A DNA stretch of 64,000 bases from Niebla homalea (GCA_019925105.1 JAHGAU010000012.1:496001-560000), one strand, 5' to 3'; shown: positions 43,524 to 55,788, counted from the first letter of the stretch. The notes: generated by a model not told the origin, from the sequence alone. Translations and numbers: made by a program.

Positions 43524-46500
43524 ATGGAATCCTGGCTTCCAGTCGAGGATGTCGGATCGGGTCGCGAGCAGTGGCTTAAGCTGGCGGAGAAGCATTGGAT
43601 TGGCCCTCAAAAGAAGGGGAAAGTCAGAGCTGAGGTCATCAAAAGAGAGATTTGGGATGTGCTTGAGAAAGGAAATTTTTCATACACCAGTCTTGTGACA
43701 CTAGAAAGCCTGGAGCTTCTGGAAAAGTACCTCAGGGTTTTCCCCTCAATCTTTTCCGTAGCTGACTCTTTCTGTAGCTATCTGTGGCCGGGTTTCGATG
43801 AAAATGTGACAAACTACCATGTCCTGCTCATAGCTGTCCTTCTGACAGTTAAAGCTCGAGAAAAATTGACCTCCTGGGATCTTTTCGCCTCGGATCCTGC
43901 TCGATTCTCTACGTTCTTCCGGCGTGTGCTTGCCTTAAGTCTTGATACTTCTCTTGGAACATCAACGCGCCAGTCTCTCCTGGTCACCATCATCCATGCC
44001 TTTCAGTCGCTCGACAATGGCCTCCTCCGCAAAGAGTGTGCGCCATTGGTTTCAATATCCTTGTGGCAGAATTTGGCAACAGAAAATGCCCGAGAAGAAA
44101 ATTTGGAGGCTCATTCGCAACTTCGAAAGGCTTGGAGGGCGTCCTCCAAACGCTACCAAGCGGCAGATGATGAGGGAAAAGCAAAGTTGCGTTTCGAGAG
44201 GTCGTGGCTATACAGCTTGCTTGTAGACTTCCTTGGACTTCTATATGCTGGCTCAACAGGTTCGTAGTATCATCTCAATTGTATTTTGCAGCGCTTAACC
44301 ATTTCAGCAGGTGACGTGGAATACTGCGAGAGGTTCTTGGAATTCGTCACTGATTTAGAGAGCCAAATGCCAACCAGAAGATATGTCAATGCACTTCTCC
44401 ACGACCTTAATTTACTGTCCCTCATCAAGCTCTCCCCAATGCTCAATAGGCCTGAGAATGGCCTCCTACGTGATCTCTACATTCTCTTGCGACACTACAT
44501 GCTCTTCCCCATAGATGATCACACGGGCATCCAGTATTCTAGAGAAGAGTCGCACAATATGCATGACAAAGACCTTGCCAGATTACAGAGGCTTGCGCTC
44601 AAGTCATTCAGTAAGAAACTGACCATCCTTGCACTCTCGAACTACGCTTCGATTGACGTACGAGCCGAACTGGAGGGCCATTTGCGAAGTCTGGACGATG
44701 ATGAGTTGGACAAATTGACATCGATGCTTGGATTTCGCACTATGTATCCAAAGATATCTGCTCTGACCACGACTAGAGAGCTATCACAAGAAGTTTTACT
44801 CTCCGCTTTTGAAAGAAGGAAAACTTTTCAAGAAGCCGTTGCTGGAATGAGTGTTTTGCCAACTGAAGCTGCACTGTACGAAGAGTCACTTCTCCGCAAT
44901 GAGGTCTACGATGGCTCGAGGCCATTAGCTATCCCAAAATTGAACCTGCAGTATCTTTCCTCAGGTGATTTCCTATGGCGGTCATTCATCCTTCACCGCT
45001 GTGAGCAGTTCTTCGAAATCAGGAGGTACCTCGAAGATGTGATCAAGAGGCTGCGACCTGTTCGGGGCGAGAGAGGTTCAGAGGTGGGATTCGAGGGTTT
45101 CTCAAAGGTCGCGCTGCCAATTGGCAAACCTGCGGTTCTCGAAACGGCGCCGCCCAAGGTTGGCTCGTATAAACCAGCGTTTGTCAGAGCAGAGATTACA
45201 TTGAATGTCTCGAGGTTGGCAGACAATGTACGAAGGGATTGGGATGCTCTTCGACCGGAAGATGTTGTCTTCCTTGTTTGGGCCTCGCCTGGTGAGAAGG
45301 ATGGATTGACTAACGGCCATGGCGCGATGGATGGGCCCGAAGCATCAGGCTTGAGAGCTGTTCGCGTTGCCGAAGTTGTGCAGTTACTTGACGAGAATGG
45401 AAGGCCGGTCCGTGAGCCAAGGCTAGACCAGGTCAATGGGCATGAACCCAGGCCACGTGTACGGAGATTGCTCGTGAACCTTGATGCTACCGCCTTCGAA
45501 GACGACATCTCACACAAAGCAAAAGGACTACCAGATGTATATGAACAAATAAACTTGGTAGTGCGGCGCAACAAGAGAGAGAACAATTTCAAAAAGGTGC
45601 TCGAAACCATACGGAACCTGGCTGTGTCAGAGGTGTCGATACCAGCTTGGCTGCAAGACGTATTTCTTGGTTTCGGTGATCCAACCGCGGCCACGTACCC
45701 GAATATGACCAATCAAATCAAGGCTCTTGATATTAGAGACACAATCATTGACTGGCAGCACCTCCTTAGGAGCTTACCTGGGGTAGTAAGGATTCCTCCC
45801 CCCAGTATGGCATTATGATCTTGAGCTGACTAGAGGACAGAAAATCGAGACCCCCAATGAAGCAAATAAAGAATTCGACCCTCCGTATGTTCTTGAAAAC
45901 AATTCCAATCGAGCATCAGGCCCACCCAGGTCGTCTAAGAAGCGCCGAAGGGACGAAGTCGACCTGGATACTATGGCTGATCCAGCCTCTAAATCTGTTA
46001 AGATCTCTACTTATCAGACTCCATCTCAAGGGCCTTACCCTACCGACGCCCCCAAGGTCAACCAGGTGCCTTTTACGCCGACGCAAGTCCAAGCTGTGAT
46101 CTCGGGGACACAGCCAGGTCTCACGATCATTGTTGGTCCTCCTGGTACCGGTAAGACAGATGTTGCTACTCAAATCATCAGCAATATCTACCACGATTTT
46201 CCAAGCCAGCGCACTCTCCTTATTGCTCACAGTAACCAAGCATTGAATCAGCTGTTCCAAAAGATCACGAAGCTCGATATCGATGGCCGCCATCTCTTAC
46301 GCCTTGGCCAGGGCGAGGCTGATCTCGAAACATCGGAAAGCTTTGGTAAGTATGGTCGGGTTGAATCTTTCCTTGACAATCGGGCCACGTACTTGGTCGA
46401 AGTCGATCGGCTTGCAGCCAACTTTGGCGCTCCAGGGGCACACGGCGCTTCCTGCGAAACTGCAGGATACTTCAATCTGGTGTACGTGAAGCCAGCCTGG

Positions 46501-47925
46501 AAAAAGTTCTGGGATGGTGTTGATGCTGCCTCATCATCAACGACAGATATCACATCCTTATTCCCCTTCTATCACTACTTTTCCGCGGCTCCACAACCTC
46601 TTTTCCCTGAGCAGGCCACGAAAACCGAGCTCATGAACATCGCTCAAGGATGCGAGCGCCACATCAGCAAGATCTTCTCGGAATTGGAAGATATCCGACC
46701 ATTCGAAATACTACGAAGCAACAAAGACAAGACCAACTATCTAATGATCAAAGAGGCCCGCATCATCGCCATGACCTCCACACACGCCGCGATGCGACGG
46801 CAAGAGATCGCCGACCTTGGCTTCCACTACGACAATATCGTCATGGAGGAAGCAGCCCAGATCACTGAAATCGAGAACTTCATCCCCTTAGCCCTCCAAC
46901 ACCTCAAACACGGCCAGTCTCCACTCCAACGCATCGTCCTCTGCGGCGACCACCTACAAAATTCCCCTATCGTCCAGAACCTCGCCTTCCGCCACTTCGC
47001 CAACCTCGAACAGAGTCTCTTCCTGAGGCTTGTGAGACTCGGTGTCCCTACCATCAACCTTGACGCCCAAGGTCGCGGGCGCGCCAGCCTTGCAGCTCTG
47101 TATCGATGGCGCTACCCGAAACTCGACAACCTTCCCAACGTGCAGGTGGAAGCTGAGTTTCTGCGCGCAAACGCGGGATTCCGGTATGACTACCAATTCA
47201 TCGACATCCCCGACTACAAAGGCCGAGGGGAGATGTCACCGTCCCCGCACTTCGTGCAGAACTTGGGCGAGGCCGAATACGCTGTTGCGCTGTACCAATA
47301 CATGCGCCTGCTCGGTTACCCGGCCAGTAAGATCTCCATCTTGACGACTTATGCCGGGCAGAGAGCACTAATCCGCGATGTTCTCACCCATCGGTGCGCG
47401 GGGAACAGGTTGTTCGGAATGCCGAGGATTGTCAGTACGGTGGACAAGTATCAGGGGGAGCAGAATGATTATGTCATCCTCTCCCTGGTCCGCACCTCGA
47501 GGCCGGGGTACCTGCGGGATCTGAGACGGTTGACTGTTGCGCTGTCGAGGGCAAGACTGGGGCTCTATATCCTGGGCCGTCGCTCTACCTTCGAATCGGC
47601 GGCAGAGATCTCACAGGCATTCGAGCTACCGCTACAGCGGCCTGAGAATCTAATGACCACGACCGGTGAAATGTTCCCTGCCGAGCGTCTGCTCGACGAT
47701 GATGTTGCATCTACGGAAATGATGGGCGTCGAACACTTGGGTCAGTACGTGTACGAGATGACACAGGCCAAGTTCAAGATGTTGAAGGAAGGTGCCGGGG
47801 TGCTGCCGCCGCAGGAGCCGCAGCAGCTTTTAGATGTCGATGGTGAGGACGATCTGGGTGGTGGAGGCGAGGCGGAGGATGAAGTGAGTGGGAGCGGAGA
47901 GGCAGAAGTAGAAGAAGTACTGTGA
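43524..47925 (+). CDS. cwf11: Intron-binding spliceosomal helicase aquarius (Cwf11)
   Basis: Three exons: 43524-44259, 44311-45782 and 45841-47925, 1430 residues. The N-terminal helical/armadillo region carries LAEKHWIG, FPSIFSVADSFCSYLWPGFD and PTRRYVNALL. Exon 3 is the UPF1-like helicase: PFTPTQVQAVISG, GPPGTGKTDVATQIISN (Walker A), HSNQALNQLF, MEEAAQITEIENF (Walker B), CGDHLQNSP, STVDKYQGEQNDYVILSLVRT and VALSRARLGLYILG. Aquarius binds the branch region of introns in the spliceosome. The acceptor of intron 1 is a tandem CAGCAG (44305-44310), either choice in frame. The donor of intron 2 is ambiguous by one codon (exon end 45782 or 45785). The acidic C-terminus is unconserved. Confidence 0.93.
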
Positions 47926-48370
47926 ATTGGAGCAGGAGAGGTTGAGCACATATTGGGCCGCGGTTCAACGAAGAGTCGTGCCCATTTGGACTGTTTCGAG
48001 CATATTTGGCCCAACTGGTTCCGCTGAGCGGAAGGATCAAAGTATTGATGGACCTAATAACCTGTTATTCCATCGCTTCCGTGTGAATTGTTTCCAGGAG
48101 TCATCATACATCCTGATCAAGCCATTCACACGAGCCTCATTCCTTTTCAAAGGTCTGATTGTATGAATTCAACCTCGGCTGGAACACATCCTGGCATTCA
48201 TCACCGCCCTGTGATGATGGATGGATAGATACCCCACATGATCACATTACGTGTTTACCCCGTCGCAAGCTACCCTTTCATCATAAAAATCTTGAATTAC
48301 AAACCGCAAACGTGGGCTGAGTAATCTTCATCTTCGTCGTCCTCCAGCTACGCCGCAGTCAGTCCACAAG
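47926..48370. other. Intergenic region
   Basis: 445 bases between same-strand genes; nothing recognisable. Confidence 0.5.
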
Positions 48371-49264
48371 ATGGTGGCGTCCCGTCAAGACCGTATGCAA
48401 AGAGCCCTTGAGATCATCGAATCCAGTAGTAGCAGCAAGGTGACACCCGTCTCCAGCGATCCCCAGAACGAAGCCTATCCACCACCGCCTTTCAATGGGA
48501 ACCCACACAGTAGTGGTACTACCCTGTAAGTCTCCTCAGATTTGAAGTTTCAACATCCACCAACCAACGCACTCTCTAACAAAATTCCCCCCCCTTTTAC
48601 TCAAAGATCCATCAGAAACGCCCACACCTCCCCACTCCTCCGCCTCCCCTCCCACATCCGCGACGAGATCTACACCCACATCTGCCACTCGGGCGGGATC
48701 ATCTACCTCGGCCGCTCCCGGTCGCAGCGGCACAAGACCCTCGCCCTGCGCTTCCTCCGCACCTGCCGCCAGATCCACGCGGAAGCCCTCGGTTGCCTGT
48801 ACGGGATCAACGTCTTCGCCATCACGAGCCCCGAGGACGGCCACCGGCTGCTCTGCCAGGGCGGCGACGGCGAGGGCACCGTCACGAGGCTGCGCAACGT
48901 GCGGTTGCGGAACGTGGCCTTCAACGACCCGCGCTGGCACCAGGTGCTGAACGAGTTGCTCCCGCAGATGGGGCAGTTGCGGAGTCTGGAGATCAGCTGC
49001 CTGTACGGGACGAGTCAGCAGGGGGTGTTGGATCTGCTGCGGAGTTTTGAGGTCGAGGGGGGGAGGTTGGCGGGGAAGATGGTGCTGCTGTCGAGGGGGT
49101 TGGAGAAGGTGACGATTCGGATGGCGGAGGAGAGTTATCGCGAGGTCTTTGAGGATGCGAGGAATGTGAGCGCTTATGGTTTGAGGGCTGGGGGGGCTTT
49201 GATGCGGCAGCAGGCCGTTCGGATTGAGATGGAGGAAGAGGAGGTGGAGGCGGCTTCGAGGTAG
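48371..49264 (+). CDS. Fungal F-box-like protein
   Basis: Two exons (48371-48525, 48607-49264) with an 81-nt intron (GTAAGT donor), 270 residues. The first exon encodes a Ser/Pro-rich leader (ALEIIESSSSSKV). Exon 2 begins with the F-box-like helix pair LLRLPSHIRDEIYTHICHSGGIIY, then FLRTCRQIHAEALGCLYGINVFAI, the usual pattern of small fungal F-box-like proteins, and a Leu-rich segment. Codons in exon 2 end mainly in C or G, and the region is visibly GC-richer than its surroundings. Function unknown; a role in ubiquitin ligases would be inference. Confidence 0.8.
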
Positions 49265-49993
49265 TGCTATCACTGCTTACAGCGAACCAACGCAGGATAC
49301 GTTCGGCGTGTCATGCACGAGCAACTCGTAGAGCTCCCAGATCGCGTCGAGGTTGGCTATCGGCGACGGCAAGGTGGAGCGATGACCCGAGCTCAGATTG
49401 GGAGGGTCGAAGTTGGGTGTATGCAAAGTGTTGCTCTTGCACATGGTGGCACATAATGGTTTAGTCCCATTGTACTTGACACTGCCACTCTTAAACCACA
49501 TTCGTCTCTTGTCACATTGGATGTCCATTGCGTTGCTTGGACCTTGTGAGACCACTTGGAATTGAGTGTATATATGGTTTCGTTCATCTACGAGCACAAG
49601 GTGATCAGCTAGGATATGGAGTTTGACAGTATTGCTATTGGCTGGTGTGGGCAAAACCTTAGGTCAGGTTGATGGCAATGGATACCGGTAGGATCCATGT
49701 AATGATTTCCAGGACCATTTTCTAAATTTTCGTAGGTAAGCAGATCTCAGTGAAAACACCTCCAATTCCGGTGGAGTCTCAAGAGTTTCTGATCTTCTGC
49801 AACTATACTGACGCCGCGTTCTTTCCTTAGGTAGACCAATTCCAGACGCGTGTTTTCCTTGTCATAAATATCTCAGTGAGTATGATAACGCAGAAGGCAA
49901 TGCTGACTCTGCATTACACGCAGGTATGTGAGAAAAATACCCACCAGGAGCTTGGACAGCACTGCGGCGCGATATATATAAAGGGAGAAAATC
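49265..49993. other. Intergenic region
   Basis: 729 bases; contains a TATA-like run at 49972-49983 just before the next relic. No gene seen. Confidence 0.5.
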
Positions 49994-50752
49994 GTGGCTG
50001 GCGGTGTCCTATACTCGCCTGTATCGCAAGACGTTCCTTTGCAAAGGGTCCTCGATCTTCTCCTGTTGGCTAGATGTTGCCAATACAACGCCAATGCATA
50101 TAGACCCTTCCTTTGCATACCGTTGGAAATCGGTCTCCAGATTTACACTTTGCTATGCAAGACGGCTCCTCAAGAGTTGAGTATTGACGGTGCCGGCACC
50201 CGGGAACATCTTGCAGAGACAAAGACGTACCGGATCCATTACGAAAAGACCCACGCCATTGACCTTCGCTTCTTTCGAACTTGTTGCCAGGTCTTTAGTG
50301 AGGCGCGCAAGATACCTTACAAGGTGAATCGCTTCCTCTTTACAAGGCAAATATGAAGGGTGGTTTGCAGCCAAAAACCTTGCTTGTTCGCATTCCCCCG
50401 CTCTCATCGATACACTGGCCGTCTTCCGATCAAGATCATCTCAAGGAGCTGCGAAGACGAGCACAGATGGCGACCTCTCCTCCAACTGGTCTTGAGGCGT
50501 CTCAAGGAACTAAGGAGCTTATCAATGCTGTTCGGTATAGAGCATCGTCATGCTTTATGTGAGAAGCTGACTCCCATGCATCAGTATTTTGATGGCACGA
50601 CGCTTTGGGGGCCACCTACCAGCATATTCGAGGGTGTTGCTGCTCATCATCCACGTCTTGGGAAGAAGCGCGTTCGATTCTTTTTTGAGAATATCTCCTC
50701 AGCCATATTCAGGCAGCTCGACCGTGAAGAAGAGAGCGGGGCCCACACATAG
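49994..50752 (+). pseudogene. F-box-like gene relic
   Basis: One frame without an ATG start encodes FLCIPLEIGLQIYTLLCKT and FFRTCCQVFSEARKIPYKVNRF, the characteristic F-box-like start and NxF pattern, then meets TGA at 50354-50356. The same frame later resumes with a plausible helix (RPLLQLVLRRLKELRSLSML), while a neighbouring frame between (GGLQPKTLLVRIPPL) looks more protein-like there, which suggests two compensating frameshifts plus loss of the start. A TATA run lies just upstream. It is judged a decayed member of the same broad group as the gene at 48.4-49.3 kb; an unrecognised intron is the alternative. Confidence 0.5.
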
Positions 50753-51140
50753 CCTGACAACATTCGCTTCGCGTTGCATCGGCTTGCTGAGCATGGCGTC
50801 GCACACCTCGGTGGACCGACTTTTGAAGAGGGTTGAAAGCGGGGGTAAGAAGTTATCGATCCGTAAGTAGAATTCAGAGACCTTTAACCCCAATTCATTA
50901 ATATTTCAGAGGTTCCATATCGTATATAGCAACATTGACTCCACGTTACGACCCAGTTGTGGGGTTTGAAAGAGCTTTCGTATCGGCAGACGCTGTATTA
51001 ATCCTGCGTCCTACTTAAGAAGTTTGAATTGAACGAATGCGATGCCGGAGTGGTGGTACCTAGAAGTTGGGAGGCAGCCTCACTTCTCAGGTCCAGAAGG
51101 ATATGCAGCTCCACCCTCTAGGCTACAACTAGGCTTTGGC
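50753..51140. other. Intergenic region
   Basis: 388 bases between the F-box-like relic and the minus-strand F-box gene; nothing recognisable. Confidence 0.45.
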
Positions 51141-51728
51141 TTAACATGCCCTTTTCCTCTTGTTCTGCTTACTCCACTGCTGCGTCTTGGACAGTCGACT
51201 CGAGTCATCTTTGATGATCTCAGCAGGCGGCGTGCGCCCAACATCCAAAGCCGTAAACTCAGCCTTGTGCAGCGCATGCCTCGTCATGACATCCCTCCTC
51301 CACTCACTATCGCATCGATCGCACATGGCTGCAAAGAAATGCCTCTGATGGCGATAGATATGACAGAGATGGCTTTTCCACGAAGAGTAGTTCAAGTAAG
51401 GGACAAACCCAAGCGTCTGATACATTGCTTTGGATGTTAGAGATAAAACCTTGATGTCATTGGTGTCGAGGCGTTGACTGATGAGATCAATGATTTCCCG
51501 CGGAAGGCCGGGAGCTGGATCGACGCGGTGTGAGTCCGCCATGGAAGAAGGTCGGGATGTCGTCGTCGCGGAAGCCGAGCGGTTGAAGGCAGCAGTGGAG
51601 TTGGTGTCTGAAAGTGGTAGTAGCCACCCCTCAGCCGTTTCTGTCGGCGAGATCTGCATGGTCGTGTTCTTTTTGTTCCTTCGACGGCATTTGTTGACAG
51701 TCCAGCGACGGAGGGAGGTCAGACTCAT
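51141..51728 (-). CDS. F-box protein, short
   Basis: A single exon of 195 residues from the ATG at 51726-51728; a second ATG at 51657-51659 would give 172. The F-box is LPREIIDLISQRLDTNDIKVLSLTSK, near residue 90, followed by a region common in small fungal F-box proteins (YLNYSSWKSHL, then MCDRCDSEWRRD, which keeps a CxxC pair). The C-terminus is basic (KQNKRKRAC). The codons and frame are intact. It probably binds Skp1 through the F-box; the substrate is unknown. Confidence 0.75.
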   Translation of the reverse strand: MSLTSLRRWTVNKCRRRNKKNTTMQISPTETAEGWLLPLSDTNSTAAFNRSASATTTSRPSSMADSHRVDPAPGLPREIIDLISQRLDTNDIKVLSLTSKAMYQTLGFVPYLNYSSWKSHLCHIYRHQRHFFAAMCDRCDSEWRRDVMTRHALHKAEFTALDVGRTPPAEIIKDDSSRLSKTQQWSKQNKRKRAC

Positions 51729-52423
51729 GTTTTGTGCGCACTTTTTTGATGTTTTGAGGTCAGAGCGCTTCACGCTTCGGGACTCGAAGGAAAGGTGGCG
51801 GAATACGCCGCAAGGCTGAGGAATCCATTTCAGCCTCGTTGAGACTCAAACGCATGATGCCAACACATCAATCGCCGATCTGCAGATAGTAGAGCGCAAA
51901 CACTATAAGAGAAGCGCTCTCATACTTCTTGCTTCAATGCAAAAGCTATCTTATTATGATTGATACGTACATTTGATAGGCCTGCAAACCCCGAGCGTTA
52001 CTTGAATCTATGTAGACGCATTGATTTACTCAACTGTTAGATACTTCATGCGCTCTACCGTGCAGTCAAGTTTGTTATTCGACATGACATTTCCTTCGTA
52101 ACTTCCTTCAGTCAGAAGTCAACACTGAGGAACGTTCTCGTGGCGCTGTCGAGGACGACGTGGCCGGCTATTCAACTTTGGGAAATCGACATGGGCATGT
52201 AAGAAGCTGTGCGCTTAGAACATGGTTCATCCTATAAGGTAGCAGTATGCAACCCGGACTTGAACCTCATTGTGCATAGACCAGAAGAAGGTTCAAGCCT
52301 GCAGATTGTGGTACTGAACATTGGAGTTCTGAGTAGTAGAGTCAAGGATGTCATGGTGGCGTGGGTAGTACAATGGCACCGGCAGTCTTTGTCATGGGCG
52401 CCTCGTACTCCTGAACTTGATGG
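51729..52423. other. Intergenic region
   Basis: About 700 bases without a supported gene. Confidence 0.45.
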
Positions 52424-53458
52424 TCACGGCTCCAGCGGCAGGATGGCGTTGAAGTCCTTGCATTGATGCTTTGGATGGAAAATTGGCCACGGCCCTTCTT
52501 GAACCTCCACCCACTTGTAGGTATACAGGCTAATGTCGACGTCACACATGGCTTTCTGTCGCAGCAGATCCACGCAGTGATCTACATCATCCTGTCAGTT
52601 ATTTCACTTTTCTAGAAGTACAGGCAGCCAGATGTGACCTACCGACATGCATGCGCAAAAATCCTGGGTCATCGCTGAAAGACTTAACTTGATCTCTGTG
52701 ATAGTCTGCGTAGGTGTATTGTCGTATGAAGTTTTAGGGAGCCAAATATTAGCTCAAAATGTCATCAGAGGGTATGGTCATGGGGTTCAATTGAAGAACG
52801 GATTTCTTGCATACCACACAATGCAATTCATCGAAAACCTCGAGATCTCCCATGTAGCCTCCACCCTTGGACTCGGAGAATTGTATGGCACTCGCTGCAT
52901 GTGTGGCATCGATCTTCCTTAAATGCTGAAAAGAAAGTCTCATCGTACCAACTGCATAAAACTTGCAAGCTAAATGTAAAAGACTCGATGACGCCCAATA
53001 ATGCAACATACCTTGGAAAATATTCGCCCAGGCAGCGTCAAGTTCCGGGCTCGGTGGGCCCCAATAAATCGATTGGACATCAAGTGAGCCGTTGATTCGA
53101 GTTGGGACATCTTCATATCTCAGCGCTTTTCCTGGCAGGAGCTGAATAGTGTTGATCTAGGTCAGTCGATCTTGTGATAGCAGCCCTTGCTTCCAAGACA
53201 CACACGGTAGAGCTCATGCCCGTCATTACGGACTGGCTTGACATTCATTCGTGAAGCGATAAGCATCAATAGCGAGATGATGAGTAGTAGGAATTGCAAA
53301 ATCCAAGGTGTGTATTTGTGGAAGGAGGATGATAATGGTTTGATAGCTCGTATTTGTCCTTCTTGATCAAGAAGAAGTGGTTCGCAAAGTGATGCCTCTT
53401 GATGCACAATGTCGATGTATGAGCTGTGGTGGTTTTTTGCTTCAGACGCTTTCTCCAT
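52424..53458 (-). pseudogene. UstYa-like (DUF3328) gene relic
   Basis: Minus-strand pieces in family order. Exon 1 (from 53458) has a membrane anchor (PWILQFLLLIISLLMLIASR). Then, in shifted frames, come HYSAPARK, ALRYEDVPTRI, SIYWGPPSPELDAAW, and after a plausible 42-nt intron KIDATHAASAIQF and GGGYMGDLEVFDELHCV, FIRQYTYADYHRDQ, HVDHCVDLLRQKAMC, SLYTYKWV and FHPKHQCKDF, ending at TGA 52424-52426. UstYa-family proteins are membrane oxidases or hydroxylases that need two HxxHC motifs; here the first reads DxLHC, with His changed to Asp. The acceptor before NFIRQY reads AA instead of AG, and at least two frameshifts precede it, so the gene appears dead. No peptide-precursor or partner gene is beside it. 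Confidence 0.7.
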
Positions 53459-55119
53459 GGTAGCACGTCAAACTCTTGTAAGCTCAGATAGAGAAAGACG
53501 ACAAATACAAGGCAGAACGTTGTCGGTGAAGAAATGGGACGGTCGGACAGACTTGCATGGAACTGTGTTTGAGCTCAGAAAGTTGGATGCAAAGCGCTGG
53601 CATCAGGTTCGACTTGTCTTGCGTGCTACTATTTCATTTAAGACGATCTCTGGCCGTGAAGTGTACCACGATCACACTTTTGGATCGGGTAATAATCAGC
53701 CGAGCTGGAAAATCACATCAACGACCCGCGGCCGGCCAGCAGCATCATGCGGGTTCTGGCGCAGAGGTAAAGATTTGGTGGAGGCTGTGGAGCAGTGATA
53801 TGGATTGTTCCAACAAATTTCAAGAATATTTAACATCGTTTCGAAATTCAGGCGCTAGGTCCGGAAGAGGTGACCCCCCAACCGGACAGTACAAAAAATA
53901 CCTTACCGGGGCTCTAAATGCGCATGATATCTCCCCTGGAGGTGCACCCGGAGCTTCGTTTTTAGCGTGCGTCTTGGGGGTCACAGGGTTATGGACCGAG
54001 GCCCATACATATTGCATGCTCTGATAGGGCGCTTCACCCGGCAAAATTCAGCACAGGAGGCGTAGTATCTGTACTATCCGTGTTGGTGGGTCACCTCTTC
54101 TAGCCAATGAAATATCAGGCTAGTCAGCCCTACCCAAAGCAATCAACTTCTATGTCCAACATCAGACTGCGGCTGAATTGCCAAATACTATGCAAGATTA
54201 GACAAAATCCATCGTGGGGGTTGAGTGGACCCGAACCTTCCGATGAGCATGATAGTCCAAAATTGCAATCAAGCAAATGCAATGATCCGTGAAATCTCAT
54301 AGCAGTGCGTCGCCCTTGCTTGTGCCCTCTGCACTCTGTGTTTCCTTTCCTGATCAAGAAAAGGTCAATGTCTGAATCCTCGAAGGTTGGTGTTTTGTAT
54401 TTGGTCACATCCGCGAGCTTGGACCCATCTACATTCAGGCGCGGGATTTTCAACCAGCCATCTTTACTCCATCTTGTTGCATTGTTGAAATCCAAGGCTG
54501 TCATAAAGTCGCTGACTGCGCCCCAGCTGTTCAAGGCTGATCACAGAACATAAGATTCGCATGACTTTAAGGAGTGGTAAGCGCTTGGCTTTCTGTTTCC
54601 TTCATACCCGACGGCCGATGGTTCTTGACCTCATATTCTTCCGATCTGAAACAGCTTCATGGGTCAATGTTACCGATAGAGTGGAAGTCGAAACCTGAAC
54701 TTGTCGACCAGCGCTCAAGTGGACGGTACCATAACGGTTTTATTTGGCATTGGTCCTTTTCGTGGACTTGCCATGTCTGCGTGGGTAATACCATGACGGC
54801 ATTACAATTGGAAAATAGATTTGATTTGCATGATATCCTTGGTGATCGGGTGGCCATGACGTAGTTATCCCAGCGTCGTACTGTTGGGTCAGGAGCCATC
54901 GTCTCGGACAAGATGGTGGAGCTAGAATCGGGCAATGATCAAGATGTCCAATATATATAAAAAAACCTTGAATGCTCCGTAGAAACAAAATCAGACACTC
55001 ATTCCCATCGACACCAATAGAGAGCACATAGCCACTTCATCCACAACCTTCCTCATCCAAACTTATCCATACTTCGGCCAAGCCATCCGCCTCCATAATC
55101 AATATGGGTCCTATCAGCC
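53459..55119. other. Gene-poor region with possible coding remnants
   Basis: 1.66 kb without a supported gene. On the minus strand, 54130-54935 contains two long frames (WDNYVMATRSPRISCKSN; KIPRLNVDGSKLADVTKYKT) separated by stops, perhaps relics of one unrecognised gene. Confidence 0.4.
54951..54965 (+). promoter_or_regulatory. TATA element upstream of the cysteine-rich secreted gene
   Basis: ATATATATAAAAAAA about 155-170 bases before the ATG at 55120, followed by a CA/CT-rich leader; a plausible core promoter. Confidence 0.5.
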
Positions 55120-55788
55120 ATGTCTTCTCAAACCAGAACTCTATCACTGTTCGCCCTCATTGTTCTGGCCTCCACAGCCCCTGCACCAGCCCCGAACCCC
55201 CAATACTTGTCCTCTTACAGCGCTCCTGGTGGCGGCGGTATCCCCTGCAATACCATCACCAAATACAAAGACCTCGGCAACAGCGATCCCAAGGATGACC
55301 CAGCCGGATGGAAGCTGACTGGAGCCTAGCCAGTCGTCTCCAACAGCGCACCGGCAACGATGTCGGACACTGAAAGCGTGGTTTATGGCGTCACCATTAC
55401 GGAAGGAATGTCCTTGGGCATCGACCTTCCAGATTCCGTGCTGAGCGCTAGCTTCGATATCAGCTTCTCCTGGTCCAAGAGCGACACTCATGGGACATCC
55501 AGCGGTATTTCTTGCCCTGCGGGACAATACACTTGCGGCATGAGCTCTCTGGCCCACTTCATTGATGTCTCCGGCACGGCCTACAAAGATTATGATACCA
55601 CGGTCCCCCAGTGCACGAAGAGTGATGATCTTGGGAATGATACCCCCTTTAAGTTCCAGGCTCCTTAAATGATCGGCAGCAATGGTGATGATCAGAATCC
55701 TGACGTTACGTTCTCGGCATGCATCTGCTCGACTAGCACGAATCAGACTACGATTCCTGGCTTGGGTCCTTGCCCTGCCAAGTGCTGA
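55120..55788 (+). pseudogene. Secreted cysteine-rich protein gene with two in-frame stop codons
   Basis: One frame runs 222 codons from an ATG to TGA 55786-55788, interrupted by TAG (55327-55329) and TAA (55666-55668) without any frame change. The start has a clear signal peptide (SLFALIVLASTAPAPAP). The mature part is Ser/Thr/Asp-rich with eight cysteines (CNTITKYKD; CPAGQYTCG; CICSTSTN; CPAKC), typical of a small secreted protein; I do not recognise the family. A TATA run and a CA-rich leader precede it, so it may still be transcribed. Both stops could arise from Gln codons (CAG, CAA) by a C-to-T change. Alternatives are readthrough, or small introns that I could not find. Confidence 0.6.

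Noticed and set aside
44993..45712. 239-codon minus-strand frame over aquarius
   Set aside because: Antisense of a conserved coding exon.
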